From Chromera velia (lineage: Eukaryota; Sar; Chromeraceae), in contig JAHBMJ010003566.1 in NCBI GenBank assembly GCA_018398765.1, forward strand, positions 4,806-68,805: DNA of 64,000 bases. Direction: 5' to 3'. Under the pieces are notes generated by a model, which was not told where the DNA came from, ran no database searches, and saw only the letters and a list, made by a program, of their open reading frames with translations. Shown piece by piece: positions 35,201 to 48,203 of this stretch (within the stretch, counting starts at the first letter, position 1; the number at the start of each line of letters is the position of its first letter). A program made the position numbers and the translations under genes.

Positions 35201-38200
35201 CTAGAGCTCTCCCTTCCTCTTTTCCGGAGCAACAGACACAGAAAGTAAGAACGAAAGGAAGAAAGAACGGCCAGCCTGTCGACAGAGAGGAAAAGAGCGC
35301 GTGAAGAAAGAAACACGATAGGCAAACAGGCACACCGACAGAGAGATCAGCGTCGAGAAGAAAGAGCAAAAGCTGAATATGCAGAGGAAAGGTGGACACG
35401 TAGAGAGCTAGACGATCTGCTTTTCAAGACCGAAAGAAAGAAAATCAATTTATAAAGTAAGTGAGGCAGACAGCTAACAAAGTAAGTCTGAGAGAGGTCG
35501 GATACTAAAAAAAACCAAGTAGTGAACCCATACACACTTCTCTTAGCCCTCCAAGAGGAATCGCAGCCGCAACACAGCTCGCATCACCATTGTCTGCCTG
35601 CCTATTTGTTTTCCTGACTGACTGACCATACAGAGGCGCTATCTCCCTTGAATGAAGAAGCGACGAAATTCTGGAACCTCTCGTCTCGAGCCCGAGCCTC
35701 AGCCTCGCGGTGAAGCTGCTCCTTCGTCTTCCCAGTTTTCTCAATCTGCTCAGGCGTCAGCGCATCGACAGCAGCATGGAGGGACTTGGCTGCGACGTCG
35801 AAGGCCTCACCGACAAGGGCCGCGAGATCCATCGCCTTCTCGATTCGGGCTGAGAGGATTTGCTTCTGATCGTCCTCGCTCATCCTTGCGATCGCACACT
35901 TGTGGCTCGTGTCCGAGAGGACCCCATCCATCAATTCAGAAGCCGACTGGACTGTGAGCTCGGTCCAGAGTACCTTCGTGGACTCTTTGTCGCCCTCGGC
36001 AATCGAGGCGTCGGCCTTGACCTTGGCATCCACAATCTGCTCGATCTGAGGACGGATAGAGTCGAGAAGAGCACTGCGAAGCTTCGCCTTGATCTGAGAT
36101 GCCAAGCGGCTTCTGCCCTCAACCTTCCCGCAAAGTGCCGCGCGATCTTCATCGGAGGCGTTCTCGAAATCGTAGGGCAGCGCTGTGACCAGAACAGTTT
36201 CCTCGTACACCTCTCTGTCGGCCTCGCTGTAGTTTTGGGGATCCTCATCGTAGTCGAAGACGAAATTCGCCGAGTACTCACCCTGGCGTCTCGCTGTCTC
36301 TCTCTCCACATAGTCGCCCTCGGGCAGCTTTCCTTGCAACTCTGCGTAGAGCGCATCCTCCACTTCAGCCAGACCCCTCTGCTCCTTCTTACCAGCGACT
36401 TCTCTTCTGATTCGGAGCTCCGTCTCCCAATCTCCGAGATGCTCTGCTTGGACGGTGCCCTTGAGAACCTTGTCCTCGAGCTTGGCACGGAGGAACTTGT
36501 TGAACTTCTTCAGCTCAGCAGCCATCGCTTCAGCCCAGTTGAACTGAGCGACCTCATACTCCAACTTGGAGAGCCTCGAGGACGCATCGGGATATCCGTC
36601 GGGGAACTTGAGCTTGAACATCGTGGAGGCAAAGGCAAAGCGGTAGAGATCCGCTTCCTCCTCGGTCATCCTGGCTTCGTCGGCAAGGGAGAGGTCTTCG
36701 TAGACTTCACTGAACACGCCCGTCCCTCCGGCCTTCTCGTGCTCGTTCTGAAGGCAAAAGAAAAAGATGGAAGGAAGGGACAGAGCACACACATGGGGGT
36801 GGGGGGGAATTCTGATGAAGAGGCAAAGCGAAAGAGAAGGTTCCCGAAATACTACGCAGAGAGAGCATGTGATGGAGAGTGGATCGATCATCCTACAGTT
36901 GCGGCTTTCTGTAAAAACCTTCAGCCAAACAGATTCTTTGGTGTCTTCCTCGGGTCTCTTCCTCATTTTTTCTGCTCACCAAGATGAGAGATTTGGTCGT
37001 ACCTCCCCTTGACCGCTGACCTTGAAACTCTTCCTTTTTCTGAAAGAAACCCAAATGGACATGACCAAAAGGCGGAAGGAAAGTCACAAAAACAGAGAAA
37101 CGAAAGGTCCCCGACAACCAGCACAAAGAAAGAAAGAACACAAAAGCCCATTCAATCAACCGAATGAAGAAATCCCCCTCACCCCACCCGACCCACCTGG
37201 AATTGCTGGTGAATCCATTCCACAATCTCCGCATCGTCCTTGCCCATCACGCGCATCTGCTCGATCACCCTCTCGTTCTTTCGAAGGAACAAACGGGTAT
37301 GCTTCTGAGCCGCGCTCCTGGTTGAGTACCTGCATGCATGCTTGCACGGAGGGAGGGATGGATGGAAGACGACGCTTAGGTTCTTTCAGTCATTTAATGA
37401 TCTTTCCGTTTGTTTCTATTTTCGCTCGATGAGCGGTTTGTTTCGTTCTCAATCATCAATAAAGCGCCATCCATCATCCACTAATCAATCAATCGACTTT
37501 GAGGAGATGTGGTGTGACTCTGCAGAAGCCTGGCTGGATTTGCAAAAAAAAAAAAACAGGAAGGGTCTGGAGTGAAGGGAATGCTCAGAAGTTCCAAAAG
37601 CTGGAGGGAACAAAAGGACGCAGAGCCAAAGCAGCCTTCTCAAACTTGAAAACTCTTCCCCAAAAGGAAGCACAGAGGAAAGCAATGGCTTCCAGAGAGA
37701 TTTCAACACAGTAAAAAGAAAAACCTCACACCCCCCCACCCACCCACCCCTGCACGTAGGGCGTGAAGCCGATCTGCTTCTCGGGGTCTTCCTCTTCATT
37801 GGGTGCAACGAAGGCGTCCTTGTTCACTCCTATGACCTTACGGAGAATGCCCTTCCTGTCCTCTCCTCCCTGGATGATGTCCGCTGCCTCCTCGTCAGAG
37901 TCAGTGTGCGCCCGCACGACTCTGAACATCTCCTCCCACGCCTCTTGGCCCTGAAGGAAGGAAGGAAGAAGGAAAAAAGAATTGATAGAGGAACAAAACG
38001 AGGCACAAAGTGGAGGGACAGTCAGTTGGCGAAACCGCGTTACTTCGGAGAGACTTTTTTGCTCTCCTTTCTTTGCCTTCTCCGAAGCGTTGCTGGCCAC
38101 CCGGGGGGGACAAAAGCAGAAGGCAGAAAGAGCAGAAGACTGAACGACTGCAAGCACAAAAAAGCCAGAGCGCACAACACGAGGAGACAGGAAGGAAAGC

Positions 38201-41200
38201 GACGGAAGGAAGAGCCAAGCAGGTGCATGGGGAAGAGAGAACAGAGAGAACAGACAAACAGACAGACCGCCTTGTCTCGGGGGTCACCGAGTTTGAGGTC
38301 CTTGAACATGAACCTGCCCCTCTCGGAGTCCATCAGGTCGATTTTCGCTGAGTCGGCCTCTCCGATTTCTTGCTCCGTCTGCATCAATCAAGGGAATGGG
38401 GAGAAGAAAAGAAAAGAGCCCAAAAAAGAGCGAGAAAGAGATCTGAAGATGACCAGGAAAGCGTACAGACAGTTCTTCTTTGGCGTTGAACACTTGGTCT
38501 AGTCTTTGGACTCACATTGGCAGAAAGGAACGAGGGAAAAAACATCGATGCCGAGAGAGAAACAGAACGTTTGGCTTAAACCCGGACGGAAAGGACGCCT
38601 TTACCTTTCTGATCTGACTGACTGACTGACTGACGGACAATCTTCTTCATCAAATTCGCCTGGAGATTCTCTTCGGGCCCCTTGAAGACCTTCAGGTCCT
38701 CTTCCAGTTCCTTCTCAGCAGCAACCTGGCGCTCGATGTACGTGATGATCTGCAAACACAAACACAATGATAAAGTTTACAAGAGACGAAGAGTGAGGCA
38801 TGGCGCAAACAAAAATTCAATAGAGCCCTTCTTTAGTGCCTCTTTCTGGCTTCTTCTTTGCTGCAGTCACCCCCCCACCCTCGAAGGAAGCCAAAGGCAG
38901 AAAGGGGCTGAGCGCACTCTCCACCTGTCTGTCTGCTCACTCCTCCACACAGACGAAGGAAGACTTTGCTGCCACATGGAGACGATCGAGGGAAAGGAGA
39001 GAAAGACAGAGCCGCCCAACTGACTGACTGACCCCATACATCTCGTTGACCGTGACGTTCATCTTGGGAGCAGCAAATTCGGCAAACTCTTCCTTCGACC
39101 CGCATCCCCCGTGCTCCCTCTCGAACTGGAAGATCAACTTCTCGACTTCATTGATCAACTCAAAGTTCTTTGCACGGAGGTCAATCTCCTCGTCTGTGGA
39201 CTCAGTCTTCGTTCTGAGTGCCTGGTCGCGAGCTCTGCAGACAGTGAGGAGGAGAGAGACCAACAAAGACAGTAGTCAGTCAGGCAGTGCGTCAACCAAG
39301 CAACGGTCTGCATGTCTCCACATACACAAGCACTCCGATGTGCAGAGAAAAAGGGGAAGCAGCGAGAACGAGACCAGCGCAGGCGCAGACAGAGAAGTGG
39401 AGGCAGGCAAGAACGGGGAATTTGTTGGAGACACAGAGGCAAGCAGGCAGGCAGGCAGGAAGTCCGGATGCCACAGCTCTTTCTTTGTCTGCAGTGCTGA
39501 GGTAAAAAAACTCGGAACAAGGAGGAGAAAGACGGGGCGGGGGGGCGGACTGACTCGACAATCGCTCGTTTCTCGCTGGACAGTGCGAAGATCTGATCCA
39601 TCAACTGCTCCAGCTTGTCGCCGTCCATGTTCAAAGCACCCGAAGCCCAGTTCTCGAAGACGACATCATTCACGTTACCGGGACCATAGGCACGCGCCTT
39701 CTGTCTGTAGTCGATCACACGCTGGCGCACCTCTGCGTGCTGTTTCTTCAGGACACCAAGGAGAGTGAAGAACTCCTTTTTGTCGTCCTTCTTGGTCTCC
39801 TTGTCGTAGTTGACTGCGTAAATCCTCCGCAGAGTCTCGTCACACGTTTTGATGGCCTCGGTGATCTCCTCCCTCTCCCGCTCGAGATCCAGGACTCCAG
39901 AGACGTCCGTCTGCAACGACTTGACCTCACGCCAAAGAGGAGACTCGAGGAAGGCGGAAAGCCCGCCAGTGCCCTCCACCCACTTCTCTGTGCCCTCAAT
40001 CAACTGGTCGCCCTCGTTTCGCAGGACTTCAAACATCGCGGTTTGACTGCACGCACACACACACACACACACATACATACATATATGCATATTCACGCAC
40101 ACACATGCAGGGCAACAGGAGGAAGGAAACACCCATGCAGCTACAGACACATAAATTCTAACGAGCCTTCAAACAAAAAAGTCTTCATTGCTTCGACCTC
40201 ACACGGCTGGAGAAAAAAAGGACAACGAGCAGAGTGGAGCTGCAGATCTGATCAACTCTCCTGATCTCCCTCTCAGACAGACAAGGCACACCCTGCTTCA
40301 ATTTAAACTGCAGGCAGCTGTAAGAAGTAACGGACACATTTCCCTCATATTATCTGACACCAGAGTCAACCCAGCACATACACACACGCTCATGCATGTA
40401 GCCAGCCAAGCAGGCAGGCATTGACGGACGGACCTCTGATAGGGCGTGTCGTCTGCCTCGACCTGCGCGTTCTTGAGGAGAAGCTGCATTTTCTCGGGAG
40501 ACCCTCTGACATCCTCCAACGCACTGGAAGAGGAAACGGTGGGGGCATCAATGACCTTCTCCCTCACAAGCTTCACCCAGGAATCGTCAAGGGACGCTGC
40601 GTCGGGTTTCTTGCACTCACTCACCACAAAGTTGGTTACCTCCTGAGGAGTCTGGTCGGTCAGGGCGGAAACGAACTCGGCGCACTCGTTCCATCTGCAC
40701 AAACAGAAGGAGAGAAGAAAAAGAGACCAACAGACAATTGATTGCATCAATTGGGCGCACCTGTACTAACAGAAGGATCGAGACAAGAAGAGATACGCGA
40801 GAGGACTGAAAGAGAAACAGTGATGACGTAAAAGAGAGGGAAATAGAAGGCACCACGACACCGTCTCAAAAGAGCATTCTGCACTCTCAACTTCACTTCA
40901 TCAAAAACGAAAGAAGGCGGTCTGAGTGAAGAAAGAAGCAAGCCTATGGACAAAAAAGTCCTTCTACCTTTCCTTCTTCCATTGCCAACCTGCCCGCCTG
41001 CCTTTCGGACTGACTCTGACAGCTTCTCAGACACGGCTGCTGCAAAAACATCGGAGGAAGTGCCGACTCGGGTCCCGATCGAGGCCGCCCTCTCCAACTC
41101 CTTCTTGAATCCTTCAGGGTCAGCTTCCAGCTTCTCCAGGATGCCGTCCTTCTGCATACCCTCATGGACCACGCGCATCCTCGCCAGACGCTTCTTCACG

Positions 41201-44200
41201 AGCTTCCGTGCAGTCGCAGAAAGAGTCTGCAGCTTCTCCTGCATGAACAGTTTCTTCACGTCGATCTCACGATTACCCAGGGCATCAGCAACGAACTTGC
41301 GCAGTCTGATTTCCGTCAGGAGTTCATGTGCGAGTCTGCTGGTCTTGTCCTTCAACTCAACGAGATCCTCAACGTCGTCCTCGGTGGCGTCCATCAACTG
41401 ACGGAGGAAGTCGGAGCCGATCAAAGAAGGGCACTGGGCTTTCGCGTATTCAACAGGGTCGTTGACGGCGGTGGCAAGGATATGGGAGATCTTCCTCTTC
41501 TCCTGCTCTTCCCATTTCATCGATTCCTCCTTCTGGCCCTTGTCGGGAGTTCGCAGTCCCGCGGTGACGTCGGAGGAATAGTCCTTAGTGGCCTCGGCCT
41601 CGGAGTCAAATTGCGCCAGTCTCTTGTCCAACATGGCAATCCTGTGGATGTACGGACTGATGGCGTGGATCTGAGCCTCGTCCAAATCCCCTCCCCCTGC
41701 CCAGAGGGTCTCCAGATCAACCTGCTTCATCGCATCCACGTTCGCTTTCACATCGTCCTTCCGCATACGTCCGATCTGCTCACTCACCCAGGCCTGGGCG
41801 CCGTGCACAGTGCGGATCTTCTCGTTCACCTCAGCGTACCAAGCCTCGTCATCCTTCACCTCCTGCGTGAAGGTCTCGTTGAACTGAGACCACTCGGTCT
41901 TGAAGAAGTCGGTAATCCGGTCGTATCGAGACGCGGGGAAGATGAGGTTGTTCAGCCTCGCCTGCTGGGAAGCGGTGATCATCCTGCCTGACTCTCTCAG
42001 TCTGGCCAATTGATCGGCAATATCCTGAACCTCTTGGACGAAAGTGGGGTTCGAGGAGGCAGGAGGAATCGGGGCGATGGTCTTCGGGTCGGATGGAAGA
42101 CCCATTTGCTCCAGTTTCTCTTTGACGAACTCTTGATTTTCCTCAAACTCAGCCAACCACTGCAGAACAGCGAGGCGATTTCGATAGAAACGGTCCCGAA
42201 CGGCAGTTTTCATCACCTTCTCCAGTCGCTCCTCGATCATTCCGAAAGGCGAGAGATCTTGATCGGAATTCTCTCGGAGGAACTCTTTGAAGACAGCGGC
42301 GAAGCGAAGGAAGTCTCGGAGTTGGGTGGCGGGCCCCGTGAGGGCTTCGGATGCCGCCTCCGTCAGCTCCGTGAGAGTCGACTCAGTGAGTGACTCTTTC
42401 ATCTTTCTGAGATTCGGAATTGCGGTCTTCAGGTCAGAAATCAGATTCAGAGGGCTTTCCTGAACAGGAAGACTCTCCGCAATCTCGAACCATCGGGTGA
42501 GTGCCTCATTCTCCAGTCCGTCTTCCTGGATATACACACGGAGAGTTTTCAGCAAATCACGAGCGTTGAAGGAATGCGCGATGGGAGTCACCGTGGTGAA
42601 TTTCCGGTTGACCTGATCGACCACGTAGCCCTTGGAGATGACAGCCAAATCGTCAATATCCTCCTCCAGCTGCGGCAGAATCCTCCAGTACTCCTTCTTC
42701 TTTGCGGGGTTCTTACACCGGCCTGCCGCGTCTGCACCGAGCAGACGAAGAAGAAGAGCCATCTGTTTCCAGACCTGATCCTGGACCCTCAGAATGTCTG
42801 TGGCCAGGTTCAGAGCCTCCATCAAGGCCAGAGCCTTGCGAGCACGGATGTACTTGCTGAGCTCCTGCTGCTCGAGGAAAGTCAATTCATGCTGCTGCTT
42901 GCGGGCGAGACGTTCCATCTCTTCATCGAGCGGTCCGTAGTCACTGCCGGTGTTAGCAGCCTCAACGGCGTCCAGTTCATCTTCGAATTCAGTCACCCCC
43001 TCGGGAAGGGAACTTTCGGCAGTTCCCGAAACGCGAGGCATGGCATCGTAGAAAGAGTCCAGAGTCTCGTTGGCAGGGAAAAGGCCCTCTTTTTTCATGT
43101 GCTCGAAGTTCTCGTCAGCCTGCGCCTCCAACTGAGAACGAAGCTTGCGCATCTCAGCCACCCCTGACTCGATCTCCTTCAGGTTCTCTGCGTACTCACG
43201 AACCTGTACAGATGCGTGAACACAAATACACGTGGGAAGGGGACAGATTCGCACAAACACAACTACAGGCACACAGATGGACAGAGAGAGAAAACGTGCT
43301 TTTGCCGAAGTCAAAGTGATACAGAGAGACAGATGTTTAGGCAGCGAGACAAAAGTCAACTGTCCTGAGTGAGAATGCTGTTGATGTTGAGCGTCACCGC
43401 ATGTGAGTGTGAAAGCAAAAGCGGATGACGCCACAACAAAAGATGAAGTTTCAACGCAAACACCTTGCCTGCCCACCCTGTAGCGAGAGAAAGTGTCGAC
43501 ACAACATACAGAGAGAAAAACCGAAACCAGCCCCTGCAACTCAAGCTCCCCCTCCATAGGAGGAAGGCACAGATGAATACAAGACACCGGCCGCATAATT
43601 GCCTGACCGACTGACGTCTTTGGGGAGTCTCTCGGGCTTTCTTCCCCTGAGTCTGCGGAGGTCTGAGGGTTCCCATGCGCCCTGCAGGACTTTGCCTGTC
43701 TTTGCAGACTTCCACTTGACGTCAATCTGTTGACTCTCCAGGGGAGGGGCTTTCCACTTCTCGGCCTCCTCGATCTCCTTCGCGCCAGCGCTCTCTTCCT
43801 GCACGCACAAAAATCGGGAGGGACAAAACGAAAGCAGACAGGGCAATCAAGGGAAATGAAAGGCAATCAGTTCACGGGAAGGAAGGAAAACTTCCGGCAT
43901 GCAGGAAGGGAAGAGAAGAGCTCGTTACAGCAAGAAGACAGGGCGGGAGAGAGGCCAGATAGATCACTCAGCTGAAGGAGAGGGGCAACAACATAGAATA
44001 GAAGTGGAGGAGAGAATCAGCAGCCAGATTATGAAATCCATCAAGCAAAATGGTAGGGAAGAGACAAAGGGCCAACACAGCGTGACCCCTCCCCCCTTCC
44101 CGATCATTCACTTGTTTGTTCATTCTTTTCCATTTCTTCCTTCTTCACTCGGTGCACAGACGGACGGACCTGAGAGGTTCTCTCCTCGATTTCGCCCTTC

Positions 44201-47200
44201 ACTCTCTTGAACGCCCTCAGCATCGCCTCCCTGCGCGCCTTTCTCAAGGCCCTCTCTCGCGCTCTCGCATCCGTTACTTCCGCAAGCTCGTCAGCAAAGG
44301 CGAAAGGGTCCTCAATGATAATGCGAGCGCGACGGAGCTGCTCTCTGATATCGGGCATCCAGCCAGAGAAAGCGGCGAGTTCCTGTTGGATCTTCTCACT
44401 CTGCATCAACACGAATTCCAGATTACCCTCAATGGAGGAACGTTCCTCTGCATCCAACCCAGGCTCCTGCAGCTGTTTCTCCAAAACGCCAGCCGCTTCC
44501 TTCAGCTCCTTCTGCCACGCCGCAGTCTCCTCCTCCTTGTTGTTGAACCCGGTGTCTACCAAATCACCCAAACCCTCAACGGCCGCAGCCAGCCCGACGT
44601 CGTGAGTCTTTCGACGACGGCGCTCCTTCAGCCGGCGGGCCTCTTTGATCAGGTTCATGTCCACCTCTCTCTCCTGCACACACACGCACACACACACAGG
44701 TGTACACATGCGCATGCATCAAGTCATGTTCCATAAGAGCGCAACTAACTCCAACACCCTCTGCGCATCCAAGGAAACGCTAGCAGAACGCAACAGGACG
44801 ACAATCAGGATGCCAATTTTCAGGGGAGAGACAAACACAGGCAATAGAGAAAAAGCCACACAGAAATCGGCAGCCACACCACCCCTCCCGCATGCGCACA
44901 GTCCCAACACGCCATCCCGCCAGGGGCATCACCCAACTCAACGAACCAAAAACTTCGATTTGATTCTTCGAGTCTCACAACAACACAAAAAGTGGTATTT
45001 CCAATCAACGAAACCCACGGACGAATACGAGACAGAGAGAGGGAGGGAAGGATAGAGGGAAGGAAAGAGGGAGGGAGGGAGGGAGGGAGGGAGTGAGGAG
45101 CCTCTTTGACTGACTGACTCACTAATTGATTGACTGACTGACTGACTGACTGACCTCGAAGAATGGATCTGCAATCTCGGGTTCCCAGTTCTTCGTGTCA
45201 AAGAATTCCTCCTGCTCCTGAATTTTCGCTGCAGCGATCTGGTCCTCCTCCGTAGGGGAGAGCTCATGGACCTTTTTGATCATGTCATTGAACTCCCCTC
45301 CGCTCTCCATGACCTGCTGGAGGAAGTGGTCTCGTACTTGGAAGTCACGCTGCGTCCTTGGAAGGAGAGGAATGGGGTCAGCGTCCGTGATGGGCTCCAG
45401 GTCGTCTCCTTCATCAACAGTAACCTCTTCCTCCTCGATCTCTGGAAGCTTTTCGTACGTGACTCTGATGGGGAAATTCATCTTCTGGTCCTTATCTTCC
45501 CCCTCCTCTCCGTCGGATGGTGCTGAAGCTGCCTGCAGTGCAAGCTCGGTGTAGTTGCGCGGCTTTCGGCCAAAGATCTCGTCCACCGGGGTCTTCCAGA
45601 GGTCCATAGGGAATTTAGTCTCGAGGTCCTCTGCAGCCTCCGAGGCGGCATACTCGTTCTCGGCTACTCTTCTCTGGATGTATTCATCCCAACTCTCGTA
45701 GTGGAGATCCGGCCTCTCCGGGCTCTCCCAGAAACCGGCAGCACCCAAGTCCCTTCCGGTCTTCATCCTGAAAGCAAAACCCAAATCAAAGGGAGGTACG
45801 ATGATTGGTTGAGCCAGCCAGTCATGACGGGGTATCGGGGCAAACCAATTAAGTGAACACACAAAAAAGGGAAGAGAGACGTCAGCAGAGTGCGGACGTT
45901 CTGCAACGGCGACTAGATGGTGGACGAAGGAAAACACTCCTGCTCTTCTCTTTCTTGCAGCTGCCCAAAGAACGCGGGCGACCGGAAAGTGGTGATCAAT
46001 CACAAAAGAGAAAGTTTCGCAAAGGCTCCAACGGAAATCGGAGAGGAAAAGGGAAGAAGATTTGCCAGACGCGATGCACAGAAAGTGTAAAGCACGCAGA
46101 CAGCAGAAAGAGACAGTGCACAAAAAAAACATTCACTCCGAAAACCCCACGCAAGATGGAACGTATCGCTCCCTCTTATTTCATCTCTCCGTCCCACCCC
46201 TTTTGAAAACAAACACCCCTCACCCACACACTGACTCACCCATACTCCTGGATCTGTTGCAGAGACCAAGGGAGTGTCGGGGTGATCAGCTCGTACTGGT
46301 CCCTGCCGAATGTCGCCAAGTCGTATGGGTGGAAGGGGACCAGCCTCTCGACCTCATCCACGTACTGACAGACCACGTCAAGACGGTCTACAACGGCCTC
46401 GACCTCACGAATCAGAGCTGCAATGCAAGCAATGCCGCCAATCCATACATGCAACACAGTCAGCCAGCCAGTCAGGACACAGCAACGCAGGCAGGCAGGC
46501 AGGGAGGCTTTCATGAGAAGGAATAGGTCTTAGTGCAGCTCTTCTTTGAAAAAAATGGACAGAAAACCCACGCTGGAACTCACGCGCTTCGACACTTAGA
46601 CAGGCAGAGAGGCAAGCACGCAGGCAGGCAGGTACGCACACATAGAAAGAGCGATAGAAAAAGCGGTGAGCTTCCTGACTGACCGAACACTTTCGGGTGT
46701 CCCTTTGCGGCCTTTCCGTAGTGTCTGACGAGGGCGTTCCTGTAGAAGATCAGGTCCCTTCTGACGGCAGCGGGGTCGGAGTTGTCCATCAATTCGTACT
46801 GCTGCTCCTTCGACAACTCTGCAGTCATTTGGTTTGCATATGTGTCCATTGATTCATTCAATGCAGCAGCTTTTCGTAGAAGAGAAACAGCACCTGAATG
46901 GAAGAAAGGCGAACGAGAAACGCGTATTCTGCGAGTACCTCCCTCTCCCCGTTTGAACCCATCCCATTCCATCCCTTGTTTATTTGCGCCAACTGACTCT
47001 GGAAGTTCAAGTCGTAGGCGTAGAGGGGAACCAACTGCAAGGAGACGGAAAAGAAGAAAAGGAACGTGTGGATAGCAAAGGTCGGTGGATAGAAACGAGA
47101 AACGAGAGGATCTCTAAGGGGAGGGAGGTGGAAGGGAGGAAGAGAGAGGCACAGAAGACTGAGTTAAGAATGTGCCGTGCACGAAAAAAGAAATCACAGA

Positions 47201-48169
47201 AATCACGGGCACCGAAAGGACCCTAACGCTTTCGAAACTCTCCATCCGTCTCTCTTCTATTTTTATCTCTCCTGTTTCTGCAGCGTTGCCTATCAGTATT
47301 ACTCTGTATTACAGGAGTGTTTACTGGGTACATACAAAATCAAGGAATCAATTACAAGGAATCAATCTGATGTGTTGTTTTGTACGGTTGTTTGCTTTTG
47401 CCCTTGCTTTGTCTTGTTTCTCTCCGTCCTCTAAAAAACGAGAGGGACAAAGTAAGGCAACGCAGGCAGGAGAGGAGCGGCATTCTTTCTTTCTTTCTGA
47501 TCCTTTTCTCAATCGGCCTTCCCTGTTGGCATTCCGCCCCCCCCAGCAGGCAGTCAGGCAGTCAGGTCGCTTCCGCTGAACCATCACCTTCTTTCTACCA
47601 ATGGGATTGAATTGAAGGGGTCGGTCAAAGAAAGTTGAATCCGCGCAGTCGCCTAGGCGACTTACCTGGCCGTATCTTCGATCGAACAGCTTCTTGAGCC
47701 TTTGGAACTTTTCCTTCCCCAAGCGAAGCTGTTGCTGGTAGTCGTTCGAAGCGTAGACGCTGCAGCAGCGAAGCCAAAGCAGAAGCAGCAGAGCACAGGA
47801 AAGGACGGAAGGTGAAGAAAGAAAAAAAAAAAAACAGAGAGAGAGGGAGGACCTTGCGTCCTTCATCATCCAAAGAAAAGGACCTCGAAGACGAAAGACG
47901 AAAACATTCGTTCACATTGTGTCAGGCCAGACCGACTGACAGGCCCACAAGAGAAAAGGCCCGTGTGAAATCGTCAACTCGAAAAGCAACATGTGCACTA
48001 AGGTAGAAACTGTGAGACAGGGGGCGGGCTCGGACACAGAAAAGAGAGCGAGACTGCACTGTACGGGCGGGAAAGGGAAAGAAAACGAAGGATGAAAAGG
48101 AAACAGACAGACAGACAAATTTGACGCACGCAAAGGGGATGTGTGTGTGTGTGTGTGTGTCTGTGAAAG

Positions 48170-48203
<34 letters not shown>

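Noticed and set aside
35860-36987. 375-codon plus-strand frame
   Set aside because: It is the antisense shadow of exon 35627-36747.
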